DNA of 64,000 nt from Candidatus Saccharicenans sp. (GCA_030018265.1 JASEFX010000005.1:44556-108555); one strand, 5' to 3'; shown: positions 8,751-18,175, counted from the first letter of the stretch. Program-made: numbers and translations. The notes: generated by a model from the sequence alone, not told the origin.

Positions 8751-10772
8751 ATGGCGCCGGTAAACATTCTGGTTTATGTTTCCAACATCGAGCTGGCCAG
8801 CAGAGTGGTTGGCATCTGCGAAAAAGAATATTTACCGGTACTGGCAACTTTCTTCGAAGAAATCCCGGCGATTCTGAAAAATTACGATTGCTGGGCAGCC
8901 ATCATTGAATGTCGATCAGCTATTTACGAACGCTGGAAAGAATTTCTTCCACCTGAATGTTCGGTGGTCATCGTCGGCCGTGAAGAAACAGACCTTTATT
9001 GCAATCTTCTCACCTGGCCGCCTCAGTATCACCTTGAATATGTCATAGAAAACGAAGGACAACCGCTGGAACCGGTTCTGAGTCAGATTCTGAAAATTGC
9101 CGTTCATCACAGTAGCATAAAAAGAGAATGGAAACAGCTTAAAGAAACCCTTTCACTCACCACCACCAGTGCCCGAGAAATCCTCCTGGAAATCGCCGAA
9201 ATTAAAAGGCTGATCAACGAAAACTATCTCAGGGAGCTGGAAAAAAGAATTTCTGTCGAAGCCCGTTATGTCTGGTCGCAGCGGGAAAGATCCAAGATCG
9301 AAAACATCGTCAGGAAGATTTATTCGGCCAACGATGTCAGCAGCCTCCTAGGAATAGTCCCTGATATCAAAGACCTGATGCAAGCTCAGGGGCTGACCAT
9401 TTATCTGATCGAGGAAAGCGAAACCCTCGGAAAGCATCTTAAGCCAATCATCTGGGACGACACCTTCATCACTCATCCAGAAACCTTCAAATACATTGCC
9501 CGGCTGGAGGCTCCGGATTTTGCCGCCTCTGTCGCCCGGACCGGGCAGGAAATCAACATCCATGACCTGACCTATGACAAGCGATTTTCCCTGCGGTACC
9601 AGCATAACCTGAAAAGCCCGCTGAAGAGCCTGCTGGCGGTGCCCATTGTCAACGAAAACCAGATTATCGGAGTTATCGAGGTTTACGACAAGCATTTCCT
9701 GGGCAATCCAGTGGCTGAAGGCTTCAGCCGCGAGGACCAGCAGATTCTCAGGGGCCTTTCGGAACACATCGGCATCGCCATGACCAAACTGAATCTGATT
9801 CAGTACGACCCGCTGACCGGACTGCTCCGGGCCGAACCCTTCTTCGATAAAATACTGCAGAAGATAAACTCCATGAGCAAAAGGCGGGTGGAAGAAGGGT
9901 CCTTCGCGATGGTCATGGGTGATGTCGACTGGTTCAAACATTACAACGACCGAAACGGGCACGAAGCCGGTAACCGGCTGCTGCAGGAACTGGCCTCGAT
10001 CATGAAACAGTCAATCCGGGAAAACGATCTAATCTGCCGCTACGGGGGCGAGGAATTTCTTTTCTTCCTGAGCGGCGTAACCTCTCTGGATGAAGCCTGC
10101 CAGTTAACAGAAAGAATAAGAAAGAACGTCGAAGAGCATTATTTTCCCTACGAAGAATTCCAGCCCCGCAATAATCTGACCATGTCCTTCGGGGTAACCT
10201 TCTTTTCGCGCAAAAAGACCGGGACCGATAGTTCTCTGACCAAAGAAGACCTGAAACATCTGGTACACGAATGCGACCTGGCTCTGGCTGAAGCCAAAGG
10301 GAAAAAGACCTGGCGTCTCCCCACATCAGAAGAACCGTCCCAGACTCCCAGAAAAAATATGGTGGTGGCTTTTTCAAGGGACTGGGAAACCGAAAAACAT
10401 CTGCGCCCGACAGTCAGTTACCAGGAAAAACTTTTTCGCGAAAAAAGGCATTTCCGACGGCACTATGCCTCGACCATCATGATGTATCAGGAGAACGGCC
10501 AGCTTAAGGTCTGCAAAACCATCAACCTCAGCCTGGGCGGGGCGAAAGTATTTTTAGAATCTCCTCTGCCCATATCCAGGCCGATGAATCTTATCCTGAT
10601 TCTGGGCAAACAGGCGCGCCCGTTAAAAGGAGAAGTTGTCTACACGGAAAAAACCGGCCCGGAATCAACCAACTATTATGCCGGCCTTAAATTCACTGAA
10701 CTGACTCCGGAAGATTTCCAGATACTGGAAAATTATTTTCAGGAAATACAGAAAGAGGAAAGCTTCAACTAA
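8751..10772 (+). CDS. Diguanylate cyclase with receiver-like, GAF, GGDEF and PilZ domains
   Basis: The 673-residue soluble protein has an N-terminal receiver-like fold (about 1-125), a helical linker, a GAF domain (about 190-345), a GGDEF domain (about 355-525) with the active-site loop RYGGEEFLFF, and a C-terminal PilZ domain (about 555-670) with an RR pair and the NLSLGG motif. The GGEEF signature indicates active cyclic-di-GMP synthesis. PilZ would bind the product, either as feedback or to make the protein its own effector. The N-terminal domain lacks an obvious phospho-acceptor aspartate in the expected context and may be a pseudo-receiver. It has its own promoter and converges on the coiled-coil gene. 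Confidence 0.88.
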   Translation: MAPVNILVYVSNIELASRVVGICEKEYLPVLATFFEEIPAILKNYDCWAAIIECRSAIYERWKEFLPPECSVVIVGREETDLYCNLLTWPPQYHLEYVIENEGQPLEPVLSQILKIAVHHSSIKREWKQLKETLSLTTTSAREILLEIAEIKRLINENYLRELEKRISVEARYVWSQRERSKIENIVRKIYSANDVSSLLGIVPDIKDLMQAQGLTIYLIEESETLGKHLKPIIWDDTFITHPETFKYIARLEAPDFAASVARTGQEINIHDLTYDKRFSLRYQHNLKSPLKSLLAVPIVNENQIIGVIEVYDKHFLGNPVAEGFSREDQQILRGLSEHIGIAMTKLNLIQYDPLTGLLRAEPFFDKILQKINSMSKRRVEEGSFAMVMGDVDWFKHYNDRNGHEAGNRLLQELASIMKQSIRENDLICRYGGEEFLFFLSGVTSLDEACQLTERIRKNVEEHYFPYEEFQPRNNLTMSFGVTFFSRKKTGTDSSLTKEDLKHLVHECDLALAEAKGKKTWRLPTSEEPSQTPRKNMVVAFSRDWETEKHLRPTVSYQEKLFREKRHFRRHYASTIMMYQENGQLKVCKTINLSLGGAKVFLESPLPISRPMNLILILGKQARPLKGEVVYTEKTGPESTNYYAGLKFTELTPEDFQILENYFQEIQKEESFN

Positions 10773-10792
10773 CCCGGCCGGCTGGAATTCCC

Positions 10793-12136
10793 TCAGGCTT
10801 CCAGCTCTTTGAGAAGGGCGCCATAATATATCGTTTCGGGGGTTGTCCTGGCCTTGAACGAAGCCATAAGAATTATTATCCTCTGCTCAAACTGCGACAG
10901 ATCATCGGCTGAACCCCAGTTCTGAATAGCCAGCAGGTCGGCCAGATCCAGGAGAGATTGCTGGTTGAGTATATCCTGGGTCAGAGCCGGGAAGCGAAAT
11001 TGCTTTCTGGAAATCAGGTAAATTATCTGCAAAAGGAATTTTCTCAGGCTCTCCTGCAGACTGACCAATTCCTGTTTCAGATAAAACTGTTCTTTGGCGT
11101 CAGTTATAAAAGCCAGCTTGTAATGAAGTTTTCTGGCTTCGTCCACAGATTCTTTCAGCCGCAGGAGAATCTCGTTAGCTTCCAGGATGTTCTTTCCTTT
11201 TCCTTCATAATAACCTATCGGATTTGACCCGTTCACATGCTCTTCCCGGTAATATCTTTCCAGTTCCTGACGGGCAATCTCTGGCTCTTCCGCGCTTTTC
11301 ACCTCGCCCCTGGAGACAATTCTTTTTTCCCAGCTCTCCAGCTCCTGCTGCTTCTGAGCGAAGATTTTTCTGATCTGTTCAGCCAGTTTTTCTTCAAGAC
11401 TGGATTTCTCTTCTTTTTCCTCAACTTCTGTCATGGATACCTTATCCGCCTCCATGCGTTCCTCGAACCCTTCTGTTTCTTCCGTTTCCGGTGTCGGGTA
11501 TGATGCCGCCTGTGGCTCAGTTTCCATCTTCTCTTCGATGGCAGGCTCTTCCACTTCACCCGCCTCTGCCGTCACCCCGGGTTCGCCCACACCCTTTTCC
11601 AGAAGAAGAAGTTCTTTCACTTTTCTGAGTTTCTCCAGCTCCGGCGTCAGGTCAAAATTAATGCTTTCCTCCGGCGTTATCAATCGGGTTTCTTCCCTAA
11701 GCCCGAATTTTTCCTCCAGGCCTTTTTTCAGAGAGGCCGCTTTCTCAATCGATTGCCGCCGGAGCTCTTCCAGCTCTCCATGCCATACGCTCAGAAGGTT
11801 GATATCTTCAACAGTTTCCAGGGCCAGTCTTTCTATCTCATTCTGCCTGACCACTATTTTTTCCAGGGTTTCCTGTATTTTTTTCAGGATTCCCTGTCTC
11901 TTTTCTTCGAACTGCTCCCATACCTGACCGTATTCTTCGAGCGCCAGCCACTCTTTCCTGACTGCCTGTTCGATCTCCGCCAGCTGCTGTCTGGCCAGCT
12001 CGCGCTCCCTCTGGATCCTCTCTTCCAGGGCTTTTTCTATCTCCTCTCTCTGGCGGCGAAGATATTCCTCCAGCCGGTTCTCGATTTCCTGAATGATCGA
12101 TAAAGGTTTTTCTACCGGACGTTCATTTTCAGACAT
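10793..12136 (-). CDS. Long coiled-coil protein of unknown function
   Basis: The 447-residue protein is dominated by charged heptad-rich helices: residues 10-200 are rich in E, R, Q and L, there is an acidic proline-containing linker at about 200-245, and a second helical part lies at 250-320. The C-terminal 110 residues look globular and alpha-helical. No signal peptide or membrane span is seen. I do not recognise the family. It lies between a GGDEF gene (convergent) and an HD-GYP gene (divergent), which could point to a structural or motility-related role, but that is guilt by association only. A good promoter lies just upstream. Confidence 0.7.
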   Translation of the reverse strand: MSENERPVEKPLSIIQEIENRLEEYLRRQREEIEKALEERIQRERELARQQLAEIEQAVRKEWLALEEYGQVWEQFEEKRQGILKKIQETLEKIVVRQNEIERLALETVEDINLLSVWHGELEELRRQSIEKAASLKKGLEEKFGLREETRLITPEESINFDLTPELEKLRKVKELLLLEKGVGEPGVTAEAGEVEEPAIEEKMETEPQAASYPTPETEETEGFEERMEADKVSMTEVEEKEEKSSLEEKLAEQIRKIFAQKQQELESWEKRIVSRGEVKSAEEPEIARQELERYYREEHVNGSNPIGYYEGKGKNILEANEILLRLKESVDEARKLHYKLAFITDAKEQFYLKQELVSLQESLRKFLLQIIYLISRKQFRFPALTQDILNQQSLLDLADLLAIQNWGSADDLSQFEQRIIILMASFKARTTPETIYYGALLKELEA

Positions 12137-12175
12137 TGCCCATTCCTTTGCCTGAATTCTGACCTGGACATAGCT

Positions 12176-12205
12176 ATTCTACGTTTGCCCCTTTCTGCCT
12201 GTCAA
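12176..12205 (-). promoter_or_regulatory. Sigma-70-type promoter for the coiled-coil gene
   Basis: On the minus strand, TTGACA (12205-12200), an 18-base spacer and TAGAAT (12181-12176) give an expected start near 12169, about 33 bases before the ATG at 12136. The -35 lies inside one arm and loop of an inverted repeat (12197-12215), which could act as an operator. Confidence 0.6.
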
Positions 12206-12306
12206 GGAGACAGGCGGGTGAGATAGCAGAGCAAATTGCAGGCAGCCCCGGGGAAACTCAGGTAACCGTTAGGGACGATAAAAGAGCTAAAGGATCACCC
12301 TGCCTG
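12197..12306. other. Nested alternative inverted repeats in the divergent intergenic region
   Basis: GCCTGTC (12197-12203) pairs with GACAGGC (12209-12215) in a 7-bp hairpin. The same CAGGC plus the following GGGTGA (12211-12221) can instead pair with TCACCC and GCCTG at 12295-12306 (11 pairs, one bulged T), closing a 73-base interior. The two foldings are mutually exclusive. No known riboswitch consensus was recognised. It lies upstream of the likely promoter of the HD-GYP gene, so it may act in DNA rather than RNA. The remaining bases, 12307-12558, show nothing I can identify. Confidence 0.35.
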
Positions 12307-12558
12307 GATAATTCGTGTTCGAATGAAAACTAAACACCATCATACGGCTGATTAAGTTCCTGCTTAAGCCAGAGGCCGCTGTCTTCAGCCAGCGCAGAAG
12401 AATTTTTGCCCCCATCATCCCAGGTGATGACCGATGATTTCTCCCGAAGACCTCAGAACACTCCGGCCAGAAAACATCACCGCAGCTCCGGTCCTCCCGA
12501 AATTTTTTGCTACCGGCCCGAAAAACCCTGAAGTGAAACACAGGAATGAGAAAAACAC

Positions 12559-12587
12559 TTGCCAGAAAAAAAGATTTATTGTATACA
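12559..12587 (+). promoter_or_regulatory. Sigma-70-type promoter very close to the HD-GYP start
   Basis: TTGCCA (12559-12564), a 17-base spacer and TATACA (12582-12587) predict a start near 12594, only about seven bases before the ATG at 12601. The GGTGGAG upstream of that ATG would then be only partly included in the mRNA. Confidence 0.45.
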
Positions 12588-12600
12588 GGGTGGAGAAGCA

Positions 12601-13734
12601 ATGAGCACCGCAGGGCAAAACAAACATCATCTCAGGGTCATTCTGGCTATTCCTGAAAGTAAGCTGCGGCAGTGTCTGAAAGCAATTTGCCAGCAGCTCC
12701 AGGTGGCCGGAGAAGAAATTCCTGAACTTCCCCGTCTGTGGTCTTTTAACCATCTGAAAAACTCAATCATAGTGTTGAGTGAGGAACATCAGGACAGCAG
12801 GAAACTTCTGACTTTTCTGCGACAGTTAAAAAAAGACCAGCCCCGTTCGAGCATCATTCTGCTGACCGCTCCTGCCTCCGGAAAAGAATTCTTGCAGCCT
12901 CTGGAAGAGAACCTGATAGATTTCGTCTGCCCGAAAAACAACCTGCCGGCGATTTTCTCAGCGCTGCGTTCTGAGATCCACAGACGGCTGCTGAAGATGG
13001 AGAACGAAAATTATCTTAAGAACCTGACCAGGCTTAAGCTGGAACATTCGCGGCACATCCGCAAAATGCTGGAGCTGGAGGAAATCTACGACACGACGGT
13101 GGAAAACCTGATAACCGCTCTCGACCTGCGGGATGTGGAAACCTTCGGTCATTCCCGCACGGTCTCCAAATACAGCCAGGTGCTGGCGGAAATTATCGGC
13201 CTCAAAGAAAGGACGGTTCTCGACAACATCAGAAAGGGTGCGCTGCTGCATGACGTCGGTAAAATCGCCATTCCTGATTCTATCCTGAAAAAACCGGGAC
13301 CGCTGACTGCGGAAGAATGGGAGAAGATTAAACTCCATCCTTCTCTCGGCTTCGGACTGATCAAGGAAATGAAGCTGGTAAAAGAGGTCGGCAATATCAT
13401 CCTTTACCATCACGAAAGATACGATGGCCGCGGATATCCGCGCGGGCTGAAGAAAGAGGAGATCCCGCTCGAAGCCCGCATTTTTGCCCTGGCCGACGCC
13501 CTGGATGCGATTACCTCTCACCGTCCCTACCGACCGGAGAAGAATTTCCGCACAGCCCGGAATGAAATAATCAGAAATTCAGGAACTCAGTTCGACCCGA
13601 TGGTGGTGGAAGCTTTCTGCAGCGTGGACATAGAAAGCTGGGAGCACATCCGTTTTGAAACCACGCGTTTGCTCCCTTCCTTTGAGGATTATCAGAAACT
13701 GCTGGCCAGGAAGAATAGAGTTTCCTGCCCTTGA
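12601..13734 (+). CDS. HD-GYP domain cyclic-di-GMP phosphodiesterase with receiver-like N-terminus
   Basis: The 377-residue protein starts at the ATG preceded by GGTGGAG; an upstream TTG at 12559 is in frame but unlikely. Residues 1-130 resemble a response-regulator receiver without a clear acceptor aspartate. A helical linker leads to an HD-GYP domain (about 165-350) with the metal-binding HDVGKIAIPD and the diagnostic HHERYDGRGYP, followed by LADALDAITS. Family members hydrolyse cyclic-di-GMP. It probably opposes the diguanylate cyclase encoded 2 kb away; both have similar receiver-like heads, which suggests a paired signalling module. Confidence 0.88.
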   Translation: MSTAGQNKHHLRVILAIPESKLRQCLKAICQQLQVAGEEIPELPRLWSFNHLKNSIIVLSEEHQDSRKLLTFLRQLKKDQPRSSIILLTAPASGKEFLQPLEENLIDFVCPKNNLPAIFSALRSEIHRRLLKMENENYLKNLTRLKLEHSRHIRKMLELEEIYDTTVENLITALDLRDVETFGHSRTVSKYSQVLAEIIGLKERTVLDNIRKGALLHDVGKIAIPDSILKKPGPLTAEEWEKIKLHPSLGFGLIKEMKLVKEVGNIILYHHERYDGRGYPRGLKKEEIPLEARIFALADALDAITSHRPYRPEKNFRTARNEIIRNSGTQFDPMVVEAFCSVDIESWEHIRFETTRLLPSFEDYQKLLARKNRVSCP

Positions 13735-13754
13735 GCTGAAACGCCTATCCGTTG

Positions 13755-14603
13755 TCAGCCCGCTTTCCGGGCGGTGATTACTCTGGGCCGGCCTGAATAA
13801 TCCAGATGAACTGCGGTTTCCTGCCAGCCCTCCCGGAAATGCTGCAGAATTTTTTCCTCCTGACCGGCGCCAAACTCAAACACCAGAAATCCCCCGGGTG
13901 TCAGGCATTCGAAGGCTTCTCCGATGAGTCTCTGAATAAACTCCACCCCGGTCGGCCCGGCTACCAGAGCTATTCTGGGTTCAAAATCCCGGACCGGAGG
14001 GTCAAGTTTATGCCACTCATTTTCTGAAACGTACGGCGGATTGCTGACTATCAGATGAAACCTTTTCTTCCTGGATATAAAATATTCAAGGCCGTCGGTG
14101 TGAACAAATTTAACATTTTTCACACCAAGATTTTTAGCGTTCCAGGAAGCGATCTGGAGCGCCCGGCGGGAGATGTCTGAAGCCGTCACCCGGGCCGCGG
14201 GAATTTCTTTCGCCAGAGAAATGGCCAGATTGCCGCAGCCGGTGCCCGCATCGAGAATCTGCGGGCTTTCCGGAAGCGGAAGGCCAAGCGCCTTTTCCAC
14301 CACCAGTTCTGTTTCCGGCCTGGGTATCAGCACCCAGCGATTTACCCTGAACTCCAGACTCCAGAATTCTTTTTTGCCAAGAATGTAAGCCACCGGCCAG
14401 CCAGCCTGTCTCATCCTTACCAGACGATCCAGCTTTGCCAGCACGCCTGGCGGCACCGGCCGATCAAGCTGATGAAAAAATTCAATTTCATCCCAGCCGG
14501 CAGCCTTCTGGATAAACAACCTGGCTTCTATGAAAGGGCAGGCAGAAAAGGACAATTTCCTGGCCGTCTGGCGGAAAAGCTGGTCAAGATTTTTATATTT
14601 CAA
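13755..14603 (-). CDS. prmC: Release factor glutamine N5-methyltransferase
   Basis: The 282-residue SAM-dependent enzyme shows the class-defining NPPY motif (VSNPPYVSENEW, about residue 187) that positions the glutamine amide, and the SAM-binding loop LDAGTGCGNLAISLA near residue 117. It methylates the GGQ glutamine of peptide release factors. The start overlaps the end of prfA, its substrate's gene, by 11 bases, the common prfA-prmC arrangement. It converges with the HD-GYP gene, 20 bases apart. Confidence 0.95.
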   Translation of the reverse strand: MKYKNLDQLFRQTARKLSFSACPFIEARLFIQKAAGWDEIEFFHQLDRPVPPGVLAKLDRLVRMRQAGWPVAYILGKKEFWSLEFRVNRWVLIPRPETELVVEKALGLPLPESPQILDAGTGCGNLAISLAKEIPAARVTASDISRRALQIASWNAKNLGVKNVKFVHTDGLEYFISRKKRFHLIVSNPPYVSENEWHKLDPPVRDFEPRIALVAGPTGVEFIQRLIGEAFECLTPGGFLVFEFGAGQEEKILQHFREGWQETAVHLDYSGRPRVITARKAG

Positions 14604-15702
14604 TTTGCTGACCGAGACTCTGTACTGATCTGTTTTCTTTTTCTTCCAGAGCCCTGGTTTGAAAATGAACTATCAGGCGCTCTATCAGCTCGTCAAGCTC
14701 CCCGTCCATGATGCTTTCCACATTGTAAAAATTCTCGTTTAGCCGATGATCAGTGATTCTCGATTGAGGGAAATTGTAGGTCCGGATTTTTTCGCTTCTT
14801 TCGCCCGTCCCCACCTGTTTCCTTCTATCTTCAGAAATTTTGCTTTGCTGTTCCCTGCGGGCAATCTCCAGCAGTCTGGCCCTCAGAATTTTCATGGCCT
14901 TTTCTTTATTCCGGTGCTGCGATTTCTCGTCCTGACAGGAAACGACGATTCCTGAAGGTTTGTGGGTTATTCTGATCGCAGTGTAATTGCGGTTGACGTT
15001 CTGGCCGCCCGGGCCGGAAGCCCCGAAGGCTTCAATCTTCAAATCTTTCGGGTCGATTTTAACGTCAACCTCCTCCGCTTCCGGCAGCACAGCCACGGTG
15101 GCGGTTGAAGTATGAATCCGGCCGGAAGCCTCGGTTTTCGGCACTCTCTGCACCCGGTGGACCCCGCTCTCATATTTCAGAAAGGAATAAACTCTTTTGC
15201 CCTGGATGTTGACAATGGCTTCTTTGATCCCCCCGATGGGAGAATAGCTCACATCCATCAATTCCCATTTCCAGCCCTTATGCTCGGCGTACCTGGTATA
15301 CATTCTCAATAGATCCTGGGCAAAAAGCGATGCTTCATCCCCCCCGGCTCCGGCCCTGATTTCCAGAATGACGTTCTTTTCGTCGTTGGGATCTCGCGGC
15401 AGGAGCATCCTTTTCAATTCTTTCTCAAGATTTTCCTTTTTCTCCTTCAGCTGCTCGAGTTCGGATTCGGCCAGTTTCTTAAGTTCGGGGTCTGCCCGGC
15501 CCTCATCCAGAATAGCTTCCGCTTCGTTCAGGTCCTGAACCACTTTCCTGTATTGTTCGTACTTCCTGATGAGAGGTTCCAGTTCAGACCTTTCCCTGGC
15601 CAGTTCTTTAACTCTGGCGGGATTTGAGGCTATGGCGGGGTCGGACAGAAGGGCAGTAATCTGGTTATATCTTTCTTCTATTACCTTTAATTCCTGGAGC
15701 AT
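14593..15702 (-). CDS. prfA: Peptide chain release factor 1
   Basis: The 369-residue factor has the peptidyl-hydrolysis motif GPGGQN and, in the anticodon-mimic region, HRVQRVPKTEASGRIHTS, where PKT takes the place of the usual PAT tripeptide that reads UAA/UAG. The tripeptide position and length indicate RF1 rather than RF2. The gene follows rpmE by five bases without a visible Shine-Dalgarno sequence, so translation is probably coupled to rpmE termination. Confidence 0.95.
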   Translation of the reverse strand: MLQELKVIEERYNQITALLSDPAIASNPARVKELARERSELEPLIRKYEQYRKVVQDLNEAEAILDEGRADPELKKLAESELEQLKEKKENLEKELKRMLLPRDPNDEKNVILEIRAGAGGDEASLFAQDLLRMYTRYAEHKGWKWELMDVSYSPIGGIKEAIVNIQGKRVYSFLKYESGVHRVQRVPKTEASGRIHTSTATVAVLPEAEEVDVKIDPKDLKIEAFGASGPGGQNVNRNYTAIRITHKPSGIVVSCQDEKSQHRNKEKAMKILRARLLEIARREQQSKISEDRRKQVGTGERSEKIRTYNFPQSRITDHRLNENFYNVESIMDGELDELIERLIVHFQTRALEEKENRSVQSLGQQIEI

Positions 15703-15707
15703 ACGAT

Positions 15708-15917
15708 TTATTTTTTAGTCTTGGCGGCATATTTCTTCCTGAATTTTTCCACCCGTCCGGCGGTGTCGACAATTCTCTGTTTCCCGGTGAAAAAGGGATG
15801 GCACTGAGAACAGATTTCCACCCTTATTTCCTTTTTGGTGGACCTGGTCTTAAAAGTGTTGCCGCAGGCGCAGATGACCGTGCATTCCTGATATTCTGGA
15901 TGAATTCCTTTTTTCAT
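15708..15917 (-). CDS. rpmE: 50S ribosomal protein L31 (zinc-binding type)
   Basis: The 69-residue protein begins [11 protein letters not shown], the typical L31 start, preceded by AGGAG six bases upstream. A longer in-frame reading to 16082 is antisense-like filler and lacks a ribosome site. Cysteines in CACGN and [10 protein letters not shown] form the zinc-binding (C+) version. It is the second gene of the leftward translation operon and immediately precedes prfA. Confidence 0.95.
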   Translation of the reverse strand: MKKGIHPEYQECTVICACGNTFKTRSTKKEIRVEICSQCHPFFTGKQRIVDTAGRVEKFRKKYAAKTKK

Positions 15918-15969
15918 GAACCTGTCTCCTCTTAGCTTAGGAAGAAAGATTATAGCAGTTTTTCTGCCC

Positions 15970-16836
15970 TCAGTAAAGGATGCCCTGCTCCCGGCTCTTT
16001 TTCTGGAACAATTCCCAGTCAAGACTGAAAACAGCCGTTTTTTCCACATGGCGGACAATCTCCCGGTAGAGCCGGGAGTCAAGATAATCCTTCAGCGTCT
16101 GGCTCAGAGCCACCACCTGTTCTTCGGCCTGCCATTCATAAACCTGACCATCCTCATCCTTGAGACAGCCGAGATAAACTGCCCAGGCCAGCTGCCGGAA
16201 GGGAACATGGCTGAACTGTCTTCTGATAGCTTTAATCTCCCCTTCTCTAATGGGGTTAACGAACTGAAAATACCTTGAGAACAGAAGGGCGTTATGAAAA
16301 TAAGCCGGAAAAGCCACCAGCGCATCCAGACTGATCAGCTTTCCCAGATACAGAAAAAGTTCCAGAATTTTTCGGGAAAGACTGAGCCCGGGCCTGACCT
16401 GCCCGGGCAATGGTGGATGCTTCTCATCAAAGCTCAAGCGGGGATTCTGCAGGGTTAACCATTCAAACAGCAGGCAGTGCTGCCCTGGAAGCCGGTAACC
16501 ATGCTGGCGGGGAGCGGAAAATTTCACCTCGGCCTCCCGGATCTTCAGGTCAACCACGATCCTCCCGGGCTCTTCTTTTTCCCAGTAAATGAGGAATCTC
16601 TGCACTGGATAATCCGATGAATCAAGCCTGAATTTGAGTGGCCAGAGTTCTCTTTTTTTAGCTTCCTTGAAAAAGCTCCTCTTAGCCAGAAGAGCTATTA
16701 CTTCCTTCAGCGTGTAGCGGCCGAGAAACAGGATAGACCCCCTGGCCGGTCCCAGGCCAGAAAACATTTCTTCCTCGGGGGAGGATGACTCCTGACTCCA
16801 GAAGGGTTCTAATTTTTTATTTTCGCTTTCGGCCAT
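15970..16836 (-). CDS. Unknown conserved-looking soluble protein
   Basis: The 288-residue protein has an acidic N-terminal tail followed by a mixed alpha/beta region (30-130) and a mostly helical C-terminus (150-288). I do not recognise a family motif, signal peptide or transmembrane segment. A Shine-Dalgarno-like AGGG lies upstream of the ATG. It is 52 bases upstream of rpmE in the same direction and 54 bases downstream of rsmD, so it is likely co-transcribed with ribosome-related genes. Function is not inferred beyond that. Confidence 0.65.
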   Translation of the reverse strand: MAESENKKLEPFWSQESSSPEEEMFSGLGPARGSILFLGRYTLKEVIALLAKRSFFKEAKKRELWPLKFRLDSSDYPVQRFLIYWEKEEPGRIVVDLKIREAEVKFSAPRQHGYRLPGQHCLLFEWLTLQNPRLSFDEKHPPLPGQVRPGLSLSRKILELFLYLGKLISLDALVAFPAYFHNALLFSRYFQFVNPIREGEIKAIRRQFSHVPFRQLAWAVYLGCLKDEDGQVYEWQAEEQVVALSQTLKDYLDSRLYREIVRHVEKTAVFSLDWELFQKKSREQGILY

Positions 16837-16890
16837 TTAATTTTCCCTGAATTTTATTTATTTTACAGAACAATAAATTCCATTTCAATT

Positions 16891-17490
16891 TTAATCAGAT
16901 TCTTGCTCTCCCCGGTCTTTTTCTTTAATGGCCGGAGCCACCCCTTCCCCGCTGTAAAAAGAAAAAATGTCGTCTCCAAAGTCCACCTGCCGGATCAACC
17001 TGAAATCCTGACGAGAGGGCTGGAAACGCCGGTGATGCCTGATGATCAGCAACCCTTCAGGCCTCAGTATCCCGCGTTTCCTGATAACTTTAAGAGGGTT
17101 GCGCTCTCCGAGCATTTCGTACGGCGGGTCGAGAAAAATCAGGTCAAACTGCACCCCCTTTTTGCCCAGCTCAATAACCGCCCGGTTGAATTCTTGATTG
17201 ATCACCAGACCGAGCTCTTCCGCCTGGCACTTCGCCAGATTGGCCTGAATGATTCTGGCCGCCATCGGCAGCTGCTCGATGAAAACAGCTCGCCTGGCTC
17301 CCCGGCTGAGAGCCTCTATTCCGACTGAACCGGTTCCGGCAAAACCGTCAAGAAATAAAGCGTCAACCACCCTGTCCTGAAGTATGTTAAAAAGCGACTC
17401 TCTCAGCCTGGCCGGCAGCGGCCTGACCTCCTCGCTCGGAACCATTTTTAATTTTCTTCCTTTAAAGCGACCGCCAATTATCCTGATCAT
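16891..17490 (-). CDS. rsmD: 16S rRNA (guanine966-N2)-methyltransferase RsmD
   Basis: The 199-residue protein begins MIRIIGGRFKGRKL, the typical RsmD start, with AGGAAA upstream; a TTG four codons earlier would read through that ribosome site and is unlikely. The SAM-binding segment FLDGFAGTGSVGIEALSRGA and the catalytic DPPYEM motif are both present. It modifies G966 of 16S rRNA. It follows the secreted-protein gene by eight bases. Confidence 0.92.
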   Translation of the reverse strand: MIRIIGGRFKGRKLKMVPSEEVRPLPARLRESLFNILQDRVVDALFLDGFAGTGSVGIEALSRGARRAVFIEQLPMAARIIQANLAKCQAEELGLVINQEFNRAVIELGKKGVQFDLIFLDPPYEMLGERNPLKVIRKRGILRPEGLLIIRHHRRFQPSRQDFRLIRQVDFGDDIFSFYSGEGVAPAIKEKDRGEQESD

Positions 17491-17498
17491 TTGTTTCC

Positions 17499-18113
17499 TC
17501 AATAATGAACCAGCAATTTCCCTTTTTCCGTCTCCACCCGGGCAATGCCCTCAGGCAGGTCAAACCAGTCATCCGGATGCCAGGTCTCTAACCCCCGGGC
17601 AGCGGCTATTATGTCTATCATTGCGTTCAGAACCGCCGGTTGAATTCTCTGAGTTTCAAGAAAAAGGCTCTGGAAATTCAACCTTACCTTCCGACTGTTC
17701 TGCTCAATTCTGGCTGAAAAAAAAAGATTCGGCTGACCGGAAATCCCCTGACTTTTGAGATCCAGCACGACCCAGCCTTCCACCCTGTTTTCAGATAATA
17801 TTTTGAGCTTCAACGATTTAAGGCTGTCGGTGCCTTCAGAAATAAGATATTCAAAAAAGGCTGAGACCTCATCTTCGCTGAACACGGCCACTCTTCCCTG
17901 AAATCTGCCGCTCTCCCGGCTGAAATTAGCCGCTTCCTCGAGGAAATTGACGATCCGGAGAACTCCTTCAAGGTTATCTTCCTTTTCCTGACAGAAATTT
18001 CCTACGCAGGCCCGCTCCAGGGCATAAACCTTGAACACGGAGATGGCCAGAATCGAAATACAGAGGAACAGCAGAAAAAATAATTTTTTCATACAGTAGA
18101 ATGCTACCAGCAT
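17499..18113 (-). CDS. Exported protein of unknown function
   Basis: The 204-residue product has a short basic leader and a hydrophobic stretch (LFFLLFLCISILAISVFKVYA) ending in an ALERAC-type cleavage region, so it is probably exported. The first ATG is preceded by AAAAGG; a second ATG (18092) starts exactly at the KKLFF signal peptide and is possible. The mature part is a single alpha/beta domain resembling lipid-binding or LmeA-like folds only superficially. It precedes rsmD in the same operon. Confidence 0.6.
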   Translation of the reverse strand: MLVAFYCMKKLFFLLFLCISILAISVFKVYALERACVGNFCQEKEDNLEGVLRIVNFLEEAANFSRESGRFQGRVAVFSEDEVSAFFEYLISEGTDSLKSLKLKILSENRVEGWVVLDLKSQGISGQPNLFFSARIEQNSRKVRLNFQSLFLETQRIQPAVLNAMIDIIAAARGLETWHPDDWFDLPEGIARVETEKGKLLVHY

Positions 18114-18175
18114 TCTGACCTTTTGTAAATTTCCCTGATATTCGGCAATTTCTGGCCTGCCTGAAACCGGCTTTC

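Noticed and set aside
12197-12306. Cyclic-di-GMP (GEMM) riboswitch
   Set aside because: Location near cyclic-di-GMP genes was suggestive and GGGACG is present, but the GAAA tetraloop/receptor layout and pairing arms do not fit, and the HD-GYP promoter lies downstream of the element.
12415-12753. Minus-strand frame overlapping the HD-GYP 5' end
   Set aside because: It overlaps the well-supported start of a real gene and has atypical composition.
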